DNA of 64,000 bases from Ascidiaceihabitans sp039975415 (lineage in GTDB: Bacteria; Pseudomonadota; Alphaproteobacteria; Rhodobacterales; Rhodobacteraceae): assembly GCF_039975415.1 (NCBI RefSeq), contig NZ_JBDWHD010000005.1; one strand, given 5' to 3'. Shown in pieces: positions 1-7,960 of this stretch (its first letter is position 1; the number at the start of each line of letters is the position of its first letter). The position numbers and the translations under genes were made by a program. Below the pieces are notes generated by a model. The model ran no database searches and was not told the DNA's origin. It saw only the letters and a list, made by a program, of their open reading frames with translations.

Positions 1-321
1 ATCACAGAAGTGCGTCTTCCGGTTCCGGAAAAGGCAAACTATCAAAAGTTTGTCCAACCTGCGTCCCGTTTTGCCTTGGTGGGTGTCATGGTCGCAAAAT
101 ACGCGGACGGTGTGCGTGTGGCGATTACGGGTGCTTCTGAAGAAGGTGTCTTCCGCTGGACAGAGGCGGAAGCGGCTTTGTCTGCCGATTTCTCGGCGTC
201 TGCTTTGGAAGGTCTTAGCCTTTCGGGTGACGGCATGATCAGCGATTTGCATGGGTCTGGCGACTACCGTGCGCATCTATGCGCTGTCATGGCAAAGCGG
301 GCGGTTGCGGCTGCTGCGTGA
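1..321 (+). CDS. FAD-binding subunit (CoxM/CutM type), C-terminal fragment
   Basis: The reading frame is open from the first base (I-T-E-V-R...) and stops with TGA at 319-321, so this is the 3' end of a gene that begins outside the window. The sequence resembles the C-terminal CO_deh_flav_C domain of the medium, FAD-binding subunit of molybdenum hydroxylases (xanthine or CO dehydrogenase-like): Y-x-K-F near the start, then A-I-T-G-A and a W-T-E-A-E-A-A-L helix. In such complexes this subunit passes electrons between the [2Fe-2S] and Mo subunits. The actual substrate cannot be told from this piece. The stop overlaps the GTG start of the next gene. Confidence 0.75.
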   Translation: MTEVRLPVPEKANYQKFVQPASRFALVGVMVAKYADGVRVAITGASEEGVFRWTEAEAALSADFSASALEGLSLSGDGMISDLHGSGDYRAHLCAVMAKRAVAAAA

Positions 322-824
322 CGCTTTCGTTTGGAGTTTTACGAAAGGGCTGCTGTTTGGCGGCCCTTTTGTGTTTTGGCCAGACCGCTGTGGCGGATGA
401 CGCGAACGTGGAAACGCACGCCGTTGTTGCCTGTATTCTTGCAGCAGAGGTTGAGGAGCCAAGCCTGCGTGGCGGATTACGCGATGCATGCCTGCTGCAA
501 GCAGGGGATTTGTGCAAAACCGGGGTCGTTGGCACAGTCGCGGTTTGCTACAGTACAACTGCGTTAAGTCTGTCAGATTACGTTGACCGGATTGTGCCAC
601 TTTTGCCGGACACCATCGCGTCGCGTGAAGGGCAGGGATTGTCATACCCCCGCGTGCTGAGATCGCTTCGGAAGGACGCAAGCACGCCCCAAGGATGCAT
701 GGTGCCGTCTATAGCGACCGTATCTGTTGACGTGCGTCGGGGGCTTTGTGATGTGCAGCGCAGTTATGGGCGGCTGAAACTGGCACTGGATGCTGCAAGG
801 TTGGCGCAGATTGAATTGCCATGA
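318..824 (+). CDS. small secreted Cys-rich hypothetical protein
   Basis: I chose GTG at 318 because it overlaps the upstream TGA (GTGA), which suggests translational coupling. The product of 168 residues starts with a short basic stretch and a hydrophobic signal peptide ending near A-V-A-D-D. The mature part has about eight cysteines, including C-x(n)-C pairs, and resembles small periplasmic proteins of the LprI/DUF1311 kind. That resemblance is by general character only; I do not recognise the family. Coupling to a CoxM-like subunit gives no firm functional clue. Confidence 0.6.
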   Translation: MTLSFGVLRKGCCLAALLCFGQTAVADDANVETHAVVACILAAEVEEPSLRGGLRDACLLQAGDLCKTGVVGTVAVCYSTTALSLSDYVDRIVPLLPDTIASREGQGLSYPRVLRSLRKDASTPQGCMVPSIATVSVDVRRGLCDVQRSYGRLKLALDAARLAQIELP

Positions 825-870
825 AATTTGAGGAACTTGGCCGCGTTTTGCGCAAAGGCTCGCCGTTGTG

Positions 871-903
871 AAAAAGAAAAAGCCGCAACGATGTGCGGCT
901 TTG
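871..903 (-). terminator. rho-independent terminator of infC
   Basis: Read on the minus strand: AAAGCCGCA, loop CATCGT, TGCGGCTTT, then a T-rich run (TTTTCTTTTT). It lies 24 bases past the infC stop. Confidence 0.85.
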
Positions 904-926
904 TTCGGTGGTGTGTCAGAACGAGC

Positions 927-1478
927 TTACCCTTTTTGTGGCAGTGGCCCGATTAGCATGACCATTTGGCGGCCTTCCATTTTGGGGAAGTTTTCCACTT
1001 TGCCTGCTTCTTTGGTGTCTTCTGCAACCCGTTCCAGCAATTCGCGACCCAGGTTCTGGTGCGCCATCTCGCGGCCACGGAAGCGCAGGGTGATTTTCAC
1101 CTTGTCGCCGTTTTCAAGAAACTTGAACACATTGCGCATTTTCACTTCGTAATCATTGGTGTCCGTGTTTGGACGGAACTTCACCTCTTTGATCTCGATG
1201 ATCTTTTGTTTCTTGCGGGCCTCGGCTTCGCGTTTTTGTGTCTCATATTTGAATTTGCCAAAATCCATGATCTTGCACACAGGTGGATTGGCATTGGGCG
1301 AAATTTCGACCAGATCAAGCCCTGCCTCGTCTGCCATAACCATGGCGCGGGCGGGCGTTACGACACCTACGTTTTCCCCATCAGCGCCAATCAGGCGGAT
1401 TTCGTTGGAGCGGATTTTGTCGTTGATGCGCGGGCCGGTGTCACGTTGTGGCGGCGCGTTATGAGGTCTGCGAGCGAT
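927..1478 (-). CDS. infC: translation initiation factor IF-3
   Basis: This is the 183-residue IF-3 that binds the 30S subunit and checks start-codon and initiator-tRNA fidelity. The N-terminal domain (R-I-N-D-K-I-R, then V-R-L-I-G-like residues and D-L-V-E-I-S-P-N-A-N-P-P-V-C-K-I-M-D) and the C-terminal domain (K-E-V-K-F-R-P, then I-T-L-R-F-R-G-R-E) are complete. The expected N-terminus A-R-R-P-H-N has no ATG before it. It is preceded directly by ATC at 1478-1476, with GAAGGAAG about 6 bases upstream. Upstream codons can be read in frame to 1616, but that extension does not look like IF-3. A rare start codon is the known autoregulation device of infC, so I use ATC. Confidence 0.95.
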   Translation of the reverse strand: MARRPHNAPPQRDTGPRINDKIRSNEIRLIGADGENVGVVTPARAMVMADEAGLDLVEISPNANPPVCKIMDFGKFKYETQKREAEARKKQKIIEIKEVKFRPNTDTNDYEVKMRNVFKFLENGDKVKITLRFRGREMAHQNLGRELLERVAEDTKEAGKVENFPKMEGRQMVMLIGPLPQKG

Positions 1479-1707
1479 GGTGGTCTTCCTTCGGTGGTTT
1501 TGATGCGTGTGATTGATATTGAGGCCGCAAGGTAAACCTGCCGCGACCGGTCTGCAAGCCGCAATATAAGCTGTCTTGCGCCGAAAGTGGCTATTTTCCC
1601 CCTTGAACCTTTCCATCTAAGAGCGCATCTGACACCCACAATTGTGAACGACATAGCCACCATCAGGTGCGTATGCTGTGTCGAGACTGTCTGAGGGGAC
1701 TTGAGTT

Positions 1708-2901
1708 ATGAAAAATCTGTTGTGGATCGTTGTGGCTGCTGCTGTCGCAGGTGGGGCATATTTGCTCTATTCCGGCCAAACACCAACCGAAGCGTTGAAC
1801 GAAGCGGCCGAGGCTGTGAATGCCCCTGAGGCGCTTGAAAGTGCATCCGACGTTGTTGGCGATGCAGTTGAGGCAACCGAGGGCGCTGTTGAAGGTGCTG
1901 TCGATGCAGCCACTGAAGCTGCGGACGCTGTGGCAGATGCTGCAACCGATGCAGCCGAAGGTGCGGCCGATGCAGTGGACACAGCCGTTGACGCTGCAAC
2001 GGATACAGCGGCTGCAGCAGCAGAAACTGCCGGTGACGCCGTTGATGCAGCCACGGATGCTGCAAGCGACGCAGTCGACGCGGTTACTGAAACAGCATCC
2101 GACGCTGTGGATACAGCAACTGAAGCCGCATCCGATGCGGTTGATGCGGTCACAGATACAGCATCCGATGCTGCAGACGCGGCAACAGAAACAGCCACAG
2201 ATGCGGTAGAGGCGACAACTGATGCAGTTGCAGATACGGTAGACGCTGTGACGGAAACTGCCGCCGATGCCACAGAAACAGCAACAGAAGCTGCAAGTGA
2301 CGCCGCAGAAGCTGCAACAGAGAAGGCCTCTGAGGCTGCTGACGCCACTGCCGACGCGGTTCAGTCGACAACGGAAGCTGCCACAGACACGGTCTCTGAA
2401 GCGGCAGACGCAACAGCTGATGCTGCAACAGACGCCACCGAAACTGCTACAGATGCCGCGGAAGCAACAGCGGACGCTGCCACGGAGACAGCCTCTGAGG
2501 CCGCCGACGCAACAACAGAAGCCGTAGACGCAACAGCGGATGCTGCGGCAGACACTGCCACGGAAGCGGCTGAAGCGACAACCGAAGCCACCGATGCAAC
2601 AACCGAAGCTGCTGAAGCAACAACCGAAGCTGCTGAAGCGACAACCGAAGCCGCAACAGACGCAACAACGGAAGCCGTAGATGCGACAACTGAAGCTGCT
2701 ACTGAAGCAACCTCTGGAGGAATAGCAGATTTGCTGACAACTGAAGGCTTCGACTACGACAAAGTTGTTGAAATGGTTGAAGGTTCCGAGATGGGCGCAT
2801 TCCAGAAAACAGCTTTGAAAACGTCTTTGGAAAAAGCGCGTGACAACCCTGAAGTGCTGGAAACTGTACTGGGCAAAATCAAAGAAGCTATGGGCCTCTA
2901 A
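1708..2901 (+). CDS. membrane-anchored Ala-rich protein with acidic 11-residue repeats
   Basis: The 397-residue product begins with K-N-L-L-W and one hydrophobic segment (residues about 4-22), probably a signal anchor. Residues about 30-335 are almost only Ala, Thr, Asp, Glu, Val and Ser, with a strong 11-residue period of the type T-E-x-A-S-D-A-V-D-A-x. There are almost no basic residues. Residues about 338-397 form a different, normal-looking domain (I-A-D-L-L-T-T-E-G-F-D-Y-D-K-V ... K-E-A-M-G-L). Eleven-residue periods are typical of apolipoprotein or LEA-like amphipathic helices, so it may form a long helix in the periplasm. Function is unknown. A terminator follows. The minus strand also stays open over the repeats because of the codon pattern. 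Confidence 0.8.
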   Translation: MKNLLWIVVAAAVAGGAYLLYSGQTPTEALNEAAEAVNAPEALESASDVVGDAVEATEGAVEGAVDAATEAADAVADAATDAAEGAADAVDTAVDAATDTAAAAAETAGDAVDAATDAASDAVDAVTETASDAVDTATEAASDAVDAVTDTASDAADAATETATDAVEATTDAVADTVDAVTETAADATETATEAASDAAEAATEKASEAADATADAVQSTTEAATDTVSEAADATADAATDATETATDAAEATADAATETASEAADATTEAVDATADAAADTATEAAEATTEATDATTEAAEATTEAAEATTEAATDATTEAVDATTEAATEATSGGIADLLTTEGFDYDKVVEMVEGSEMGAFQKTALKTSLEKARDNPEVLETVLGKIKEAMGL

Positions 2902-2928
2902 GCCTTAAGCACCTTACAAAAGTTGATG

Positions 2929-2960
2929 AAATCGCGTTCCCGAGGGGGCGCGATTTTTTT
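2929..2960 (+). terminator. rho-independent terminator
   Basis: AAATCGCG, 12-base loop, CGCGATTT followed by a run of T, 28 bases after the stop of the Ala-rich repeat gene. Confidence 0.85.
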
Positions 2961-3011
2961 GTTGTGATCGGCGTATGGGTTCATGCAAACTAGTGCCCAA
3001 AGGGGTAGTTT

Positions 3012-3830
3012 ATGGCGAAGTGGGTATTGCGACGACTGTCAGGGTATTGCGGCGCCATGATGATGGGGCGTGATCTGAATGACATGACGCCAAGTGACTT
3101 CGACTTTGTAAAGCAAGCGTTGTTTGAACATGGTGTTGTTGTTTTGCCGGATCAGCATCTGTCGCAAGACGCCCATATCGCGGTTGCCGAGGCCTTTGGA
3201 CCGATAGAGGTCAATCGGTTTTTCACCCCTGTAGACGACCACCCGATGATCGCAGAAGTCCGTACCACGTCGGTTCAGACTGCGGTGATCGGTGGCACGT
3301 GGCATACCGATCATTCCTATGATGCCGCCCCTGCAATGTGTTCCATTCTATCAGCGCAAAAATTACCGCCCTATGGCGGGGATACGCATTTTGCGTCCAT
3401 GACTGCGGCCTATCACGGGTTGTCGCCCGGATTGGGGCAACTTCTAGGGGGCTTGAAGGCGTGGCACTCCGACAGCAGCTTTGCAGACAGTCAATTGGGT
3501 TTAAACGAAAGTCCGGATGCATTCCGCTATCCGGTGTTACATCCTGTGGTCGTACGGCATCCACAAACCGGTGCGCCGTGTTTGTATGTGAATGGTGATT
3601 TCACCACCCACTTTGAGGGTTGGAGCCGCGAGGAAAGTGCGCCTTTGTTGGCGTATCTTTATACACATGCAACCCAACCGATTTTCACCTGTCGGGTGCA
3701 GTGGCGTCCGGGCATGGTTGCGATTTGGGACAACCGCTTGGTGCAGCATTATGCAACGGCTGACTATGCGGGGCACGACCGTTTGATGCACCGGATCACC
3801 GTTCAGGGTGTGCCATTGTCAGGTTTGTAG
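3012..3830 (+). CDS. TauD/TfdA-family Fe(II)/2-oxoglutarate dioxygenase
   Basis: A 272-residue protein of usual family length. The iron-binding H-x-D is in W-H-T-D-H-S-Y (about residue 97), and the distal His lies in W-D-N-R-L-V-Q-H-Y. The R-x(n)-R pair for 2-oxoglutarate is in the C-terminal D-R-L-M-H-R-I-T-V stretch. Members hydroxylate small substrates such as taurine, sulfonates, 2,4-D or alkyl sulfates, using O2 and 2-oxoglutarate. The substrate here cannot be set. The sulfur-assimilation genes that follow on the other strand make a sulfur-containing substrate possible, but that is inference. ATG at 3012 is preferred; a second ATG lies 16 codons in. Confidence 0.85.
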   Translation: MAKWVLRRLSGYCGAMMMGRDLNDMTPSDFDFVKQALFEHGVVVLPDQHLSQDAHIAVAEAFGPIEVNRFFTPVDDHPMIAEVRTTSVQTAVIGGTWHTDHSYDAAPAMCSILSAQKLPPYGGDTHFASMTAAYHGLSPGLGQLLGGLKAWHSDSSFADSQLGLNESPDAFRYPVLHPVVVRHPQTGAPCLYVNGDFTTHFEGWSREESAPLLAYLYTHATQPIFTCRVQWRPGMVAIWDNRLVQHYATADYAGHDRLMHRITVQGVPLSGL

Positions 3831-3833
3831 GCA

Positions 3834-3880
3834 CCCAGATTTTTTGAAAAAATCTGGGCCGGAAAAATTCGATTTTTCCG
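3834..3880. terminator. two tandem hairpins between convergent genes
   Basis: CCCAGATTTTTT / AAAAAATCTGGG (3834-3858) and CGGAAAAAT / ATTTTTCCG (3860-3880) are perfect inverted repeats with A/T tracts. They could end transcripts from both the dioxygenase gene and fpr. Confidence 0.7.
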
Positions 3881-3886
3881 TGCGCC

Positions 3887-4735
3887 TCACCCGACGAACG
3901 CTTTTTCCACAACATAATGTTTGGGATCTGAATTCGCGCCTTCTTCCAGCCCGAACCCTTCCATGATCTCTTTGATATCGGTGTTCAGTCCCATTGATCC
4001 ACACACCATTGCACGGTCTGTGTCCGCCGAAATACCGTCGATGCCGAGGTCTTTGAACACGGTCCCATCTTGCAACAGCGTCGTGATCCGCCCCATCTTC
4101 GGGCTTTGTTCGCGCGTGGTTGTTGGGTAATAGCGGATTTTCGCAAGGTTCTCGGCGCCGATCAATTCCTGCATCAGCTCATCCGATTGCAAATCTTCGA
4201 TCAGTTTGCGGCTGTATTCCAGCTCAGCCACATCGCGGCAGGTGTGGGTGATGATAACCTCATCGTAGTCTTCATAGGTTTGCGGTTCACGCAGCAGCGA
4301 TGCGAAAGGCGCAAAGCCGGTGCCGGTTGAAAAGAACCAGATCCGTTTGCCAGGCAACAATGCGTCATGCACCAAAGTGCCCACGGGTTTTGGGCGCAGG
4401 ATGATTTCATCGCCGACTTTAATATGTTGCAATTTGGAGGTCAGTGGACCGTCCTGCACTTTGATGGAATAAAACTCCAATTCCTCGTCCCATGCAGGCG
4501 ACGCGATGGAATAGGCGCGCAGCAGCGGTTTTTGCTTGCCTGTTTCGGGGTGCGGATCCCCCATCAAGCCGATCATCACAAATTCACCCGACCGAAAGCG
4601 CAGCGATGCAGGCCGCGTGACGCGGAAGGAAAACAGACGGTCCGTCCAGTGTTTCACTTCAGTGACGGTCTGGGCATCGGGAAGGGTCGGGGCCTTTGCG
4701 GCGGTCGCTGTGTTCACTGGTGTTTGCTCGGTCAT
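3887..4735 (-). CDS. fpr: ferredoxin-NADP+ reductase
   Basis: A 282-residue plant-type FNR. The FAD-binding barrel carries R-A-Y-S-I-A-S-P (RxYS motif) after R-S-G-E-F-V-M. The NADP domain has F-F-S-T-G-T-G-F-A-P-F (nucleotide loop), then T-H-T-C-R and M-V-C-G-S-M-G-L-N. The C-terminus H-Y-V-V-E-K-A-F-V-G places an aromatic near the flavin, as in bacterial subclass FNRs. It moves electrons between NADPH and ferredoxin or flavodoxin. Lying just downstream of the ferredoxin-dependent sulfite reductase operon on the same strand (71-base gap), it may supply reduced ferredoxin to CysI. That link is inference. Confidence 0.95.
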   Translation of the reverse strand: MTEQTPVNTATAAKAPTLPDAQTVTEVKHWTDRLFSFRVTRPASLRFRSGEFVMIGLMGDPHPETGKQKPLLRAYSIASPAWDEELEFYSIKVQDGPLTSKLQHIKVGDEIILRPKPVGTLVHDALLPGKRIWFFSTGTGFAPFASLLREPQTYEDYDEVIITHTCRDVAELEYSRKLIEDLQSDELMQELIGAENLAKIRYYPTTTREQSPKMGRITTLLQDGTVFKDLGIDGISADTDRAMVCGSMGLNTDIKEIMEGFGLEEGANSDPKHYVVEKAFVG

Positions 4736-4806
4736 GTCTATGTCAACGCAGATTTACACCTGCGCCTCCTTGGTAGCTAGAAAAATGTGGAACGGAAAGG
4801 GGACGT

Positions 4807-5211
4807 TTAGCCGCGCAAGCGGGCCTGATAATCGTTCGCCGTCCAATCGCTGCGGAACTGCCATTGGGATTGCGGTTGCCGGGCGGCGAGGTCCTGTGTG
4901 ATCTCAACCTCGTCAAAGCCCACGCGCCGCGCCATTGCGTATTGGTCTGCAATGACGTGGCCCCGCGCGCGCAAGCGTCCGGTGTAGCCTTTCAGCCGCA
5001 GCATCCGCGCGATGGTAAAGCCGCGCCCGTCTGCAAAACTGGGAAAGTCCACACGCACCATTTCCAGGCTTGGAGTGATCTGGATGTCATCGGGGTTGAT
5101 GTCGGATGGCACATCAAGCGCAACCACATCATTGGCCGTATCGCCAAATGCCGTGTAGCCCCGCGTCCAGGTTTCGGGGGCAAAACCTTCGTCTGTCACG
5201 ATGATCGTCAT
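4807..5211 (-). CDS. DUF934 protein of the sulfate-assimilation operon
   Basis: A 134-residue protein of the DUF934 family (M-T-I-I-V-T-D-E-G-F ..., with L-E-M-V-R-V-D-F-P-S-F-A-D-G-R-G-F and R-L-K-G-Y-T-G-R-L-R-A-R-G-H-V). The family is nearly always encoded beside cysH and sulfite reductase in proteobacteria and is thought to help sulfite reduction; its biochemical job is not settled. ATG 5211 overlaps the cysH stop as ATGA, so it is the last cistron of the cys operon. Longer upstream reading frames are shadows of cysH. Confidence 0.9.
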   Translation of the reverse strand: MTIIVTDEGFAPETWTRGYTAFGDTANDVVALDVPSDINPDDIQITPSLEMVRVDFPSFADGRGFTIARMLRLKGYTGRLRARGHVIADQYAMARRVGFDEVEITQDLAARQPQSQWQFRSDWTANDYQARLRG

Positions 5212-6008
5212 TGTATATCTCCTGAGTGCGGCACGTTGTCTACCGCAGGGGTCCGCACCATTTTTCCGTCTACAAAATGAATGCCACATTCTTCTTTTTC
5301 CGTTTCGCGCCAACGTCCTGCGCGAGGGTCTTCGCCTTCGGCGACAGGGGTTGTGCAAGGTGCACATCCGATAGAGGGGTAGCCTTTGGCCACAAGCGGG
5401 TGGCGCGGCAGTTGCGTCGCTTTCATGTAGCGGATGGTGTCTTGCGCCGACCATAAGGCCAGCGGGTTGACCTTGAGGCGGGTTGTGCCTGTTTCGACCT
5501 CAAACATATGCAGCCGTTGGCGTGTGCCTGATTGATGCCGTTTGCGGCCGGTGATCCAACCGCCATACTGTGCCAGCGCCTTTTGCAGGGGGGCCGTTTT
5601 GCGCAAAGTGCAGCAGGCGTTGGTGTCGCTTTTGTGCAATGTGCCATTCGGGTCGAGGATTTTTGAATCTTCTGCCCTAATGACATGCAGGTTTGTCAGG
5701 CCCAATAATTCAGCCACGCGCTTTTGATGCTCAAGTGTTTCGTCAAACAACATTTCAGTGTCCACGAACAGCACCGGTACGTCGGGTTTGACCTTGGCGG
5801 CCAATTGCAACAGCACAACTGAATCCGCGCCAAAGCTGGACACCAATGCGATGTCTGGGACCTCACGAAAGGCGGCATCCAGCACTTCTGCGGCGCCTGC
5901 GTGGGCGTAGCGTGCATTCAGCTGCGCCGCACGTCCTGCGCTGATTGCGCGGCCGGAGCCTCCGGCGGAGGTTTTTTTGGCGAGATGAAGCCGGGGATCA
6001 GGCTGCAT
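5208..6008 (-). CDS. cysH: assimilatory adenylyl-sulfate reductase (Fe-S type)
   Basis: 266 residues. Visible features are the PAPS/APS-reductase P-loop S-S-F-G-A-D-S-V, the substrate-binding D-T-E-M-L-F, and the cysteine pairs C-C-T-L-R-K and G-C-A-P-C-T with G-R-W-R-E-T-E-K-E-E-C-G-I-H at the end. The CC...CxxC signature means a [4Fe-4S] enzyme of the bacterial APS-reductase type, which reduces APS directly to sulfite, rather than the cluster-free PAPS enzyme. ATG 6008 overlaps the cysI stop by 11 bases, which settles the start; the longer in-frame extension lies within cysI. Confidence 0.93.
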   Translation of the reverse strand: MQPDPRLHLAKKTSAGGSGRAISAGRAAQLNARYAHAGAAEVLDAAFREVPDIALVSSFGADSVVLLQLAAKVKPDVPVLFVDTEMLFDETLEHQKRVAELLGLTNLHVIRAEDSKILDPNGTLHKSDTNACCTLRKTAPLQKALAQYGGWITGRKRHQSGTRQRLHMFEVETGTTRLKVNPLALWSAQDTIRYMKATQLPRHPLVAKGYPSIGCAPCTTPVAEGEDPRAGRWRETEKEECGIHFVDGKMVRTPAVDNVPHSGDIQ

Positions 6009-7662
6009 TGGCGGCCTGCGCTTCCGGGTAAAGGGCCGCCTTGAAGGGGGCCATGCCGAGGCGGCGGTAGGTTGCGATGAACTCTTCGCCTTCAAGGCGG
6101 ATGTTAAGGTATGCGTCCACGATCCGCTCAATGGCGGGGATCAAGTCCTCGGCTGCAAAGCCTGGCCCCGCGCGGTCGCCTACTTTTGCGGTTTCGGTGT
6201 GGTCGCCGCCCAGAGTGATCTGGTAATTTTCCACGCCTGCGCGATCAAGCCCCAAGATGCCGATGTGTCCCACATGATGGTGCCCACAGGCGTTGATGCA
6301 GCCGGAAATTTTGATTTTCAGGTTGCCGATTTCATGTTCGAGTTTGAGTTCGTCAAAGCGCGTTGCGATTTCCTGAGCGATCGGGATTGAGCGGGCAGTG
6401 GCCAGCGCGCAATAATCCATGCCGGGGCAGGCGATGATGTCGCTGATCAGCCCGATATTGGCTGTTGCGAGGTCTTGCGCCCTCAGCGCCGCGTGGATGC
6501 TGGGCAGGTCGGATTTATGCACATGCGGCAGGATCACGTTTTGCTCGTGACTGATGCGCAATTCATCGTGCCCGAAGCGTTTGGCAAGATCCGCCATCAG
6601 ACGCATTTGTATGGCAGAGGCGTCGCCCGGTGTGGCGCCGTGTTTTTTCAGGCTGATTGACACGATGGAATAGCCATCCGCCTTATGCGCCGTGATGTTC
6701 GTGTCGGCCCATGCGCGGAACAACGGATCGCGGTGGTAGGCGTCTTTGAACGTTGCTTCGGATTTTTGCACAAATTCCGGTGCCGCGAATTGCGATTTGT
6801 ATTCGGCCAGCTTTTGCTGGTCGATGCCAGAAAACGTACCCTTAAGGACCGCGAAACGCTCCTCGACCAAGCGGCGGATTTCGTCGATGCCGTGTTCATG
6901 CACGGTGATCTTGATCCGCGCTTTATACTTATTGTCCCGCCGCCCAATCTGGTTCCAGACGGAAACGATCGCCTCCAAGTAGGGCAACAAGTCTTCTTGT
7001 GGCAGGAAGTCGGTGATGACTTTGCCAATCATGGGCGTGCGGCCCAAACCGCCGCCTACAAGCACTTCGAAACCTGCCAGCCCGTCTTTTTCGACCATAC
7101 GCAGCCCGATGTCATGGGCGCGGGTCACGGCGCGATCATTGGGCGATCCTGTGATCGCGATCTTGAACTTGCGCGGCATGAATTGGAATTCGGGGTGGTC
7201 TGTCGACCATTGGCGGATCAGCTCGGCCACGGGGCGGGGATCGGCGATCTCATCCGCTGCCGCCCCTGCAAAATGGTCTGCTGTTACGTTGCGGATCGTG
7301 TTGCCAGAGGTTTGGATGGCATGCATCCCGACCTTGCCAAGCGCGTCCAGCATGTCTGGCACGTCTTTCAGTTCGGGCCAGTTGTACTGGATGTTTTGAC
7401 GGGTCGTGAAGTGGCCGTAGCCCTTGTCCCATTTTTCGGAAATATCCGCGAGTACACGCATTTGGGCGGAATTCAGCGTGCCATAGGGAATGGCCACGCG
7501 CAGCATGTAGGCGTGCAGTTGCAGATAAAGGCCGTTCATCAAACGCAGGGGTTTGAATTCATCTTCGGTCAGGGAGCCATCAAGGCGGCGTTCGACCTGA
7601 GCGCGGAACTGGGCGTTGCGGGATGCGATGAAATCGGTGTCGAATTCGGAATACTGATACAT
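5998..7662 (-). CDS. cysI: sulfite reductase hemoprotein (nitrite/sulfite reductase family)
   Basis: 554 residues. Two ferredoxin-like half domains contain F-T-T-R-Q-N-I-Q and S-G-N-T-I-R-N-V-T. The siroheme/[4Fe-4S] ligands lie in C-P-G-M-D-Y-C-A-L-A and I-S-G-C-I-N-A-C-G-H-H-H-V-G-H. These six-electron enzymes reduce sulfite to sulfide (or nitrite to ammonia). The surrounding cysG, cysH and DUF934 genes point to sulfite. ATG 7662 lies one base after the DUF2849 stop, so the cistrons are coupled; upstream in-frame codons belong to DUF2849 sequence. Confidence 0.93.
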   Translation of the reverse strand: MYQYSEFDTDFIASRNAQFRAQVERRLDGSLTEDEFKPLRLMNGLYLQLHAYMLRVAIPYGTLNSAQMRVLADISEKWDKGYGHFTTRQNIQYNWPELKDVPDMLDALGKVGMHAIQTSGNTIRNVTADHFAGAAADEIADPRPVAELIRQWSTDHPEFQFMPRKFKIAITGSPNDRAVTRAHDIGLRMVEKDGLAGFEVLVGGGLGRTPMIGKVITDFLPQEDLLPYLEAIVSVWNQIGRRDNKYKARIKITVHEHGIDEIRRLVEERFAVLKGTFSGIDQQKLAEYKSQFAAPEFVQKSEATFKDAYHRDPLFRAWADTNITAHKADGYSIVSISLKKHGATPGDASAIQMRLMADLAKRFGHDELRISHEQNVILPHVHKSDLPSIHAALRAQDLATANIGLISDIIACPGMDYCALATARSIPIAQEIATRFDELKLEHEIGNLKIKISGCINACGHHHVGHIGILGLDRAGVENYQITLGGDHTETAKVGDRAGPGFAAEDLIPAIERIVDAYLNIRLEGEEFIATYRRLGMAPFKAALYPEAQAANAA

Positions 7663-7663
7663 C

Positions 7664-7960
7664 TTATGCGACCTCTTGTTTGCCATGGTTGTAGTTGGAA
7701 GGCCCTTTGGCCCGGAACGCTTCGCGGAAGTGGGTGGTTGTGGGGACGCCATCGACGACCTCTGTGTCTGCCAGATAGACGCCCACAACGCTGTTCACCT
7801 GTTGGCTGCCTTCGATCAGGCGCAGGTCTGCGTGGGCCTCATCCGTCAGGACTTCGGCGTCTTTCAGATCACGCGACCAGCCGTTGAGCGTTTGATAGAT
7901 CACGTCGCCTTTGAGAAGATCATTGGCGGTGACGATTTTGGGTGTGAACGCTTTAGGCAT
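7664..7960 (-). CDS. DUF2849 protein of the sulfate-assimilation operon
   Basis: 98 residues (M-P-K-A-F-T-P-K-I-V-T-A-N-D-L-L-K-G-D-V ...) matching the DUF2849 family, which sits between cysG and cysI in Rhodobacteraceae and rhizobia. Its role is unknown; a part in sulfite reductase assembly or electron delivery has been inferred from context only. The ATG shares its A with the cysG stop (TAATG). Confidence 0.88.
   Translation of the reverse strand: MPKAFTPKIVTANDLLKGDVIYQTLNGWSRDLKDAEVLTDEAHADLRLIEGSQQVNSVVGVYLADTEVVDGVPTTTHFREAFRAKGPSNYNHGKQEVA

Noticed and set aside
821..871. 16-codon frame (M-K-F-E-E-L-G-R-V-L-R) starting in ATGA after the secreted-protein gene
   Set aside because: The start overlap is suggestive, but it is too short to support and runs into the infC terminator.
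1767..2348. Long open frame on the minus strand inside the Ala-rich gene
   Set aside because: It follows from the repeated Ala/Thr/Asp codon pattern; it has no ribosome site and gives only Ala/Ser/Val repeats.
1860..2710. Tandem DNA repeats that might look like a CRISPR array
   Set aside because: The period is 33 bases with drifting copies, in frame with an 11-residue protein repeat; there are no constant repeats with unique spacers.
6685..7887. 400-codon plus-strand frame opposite cysI and DUF2849
   Set aside because: A mirror of high-GC codon use in cysI; the sequence has no family character.
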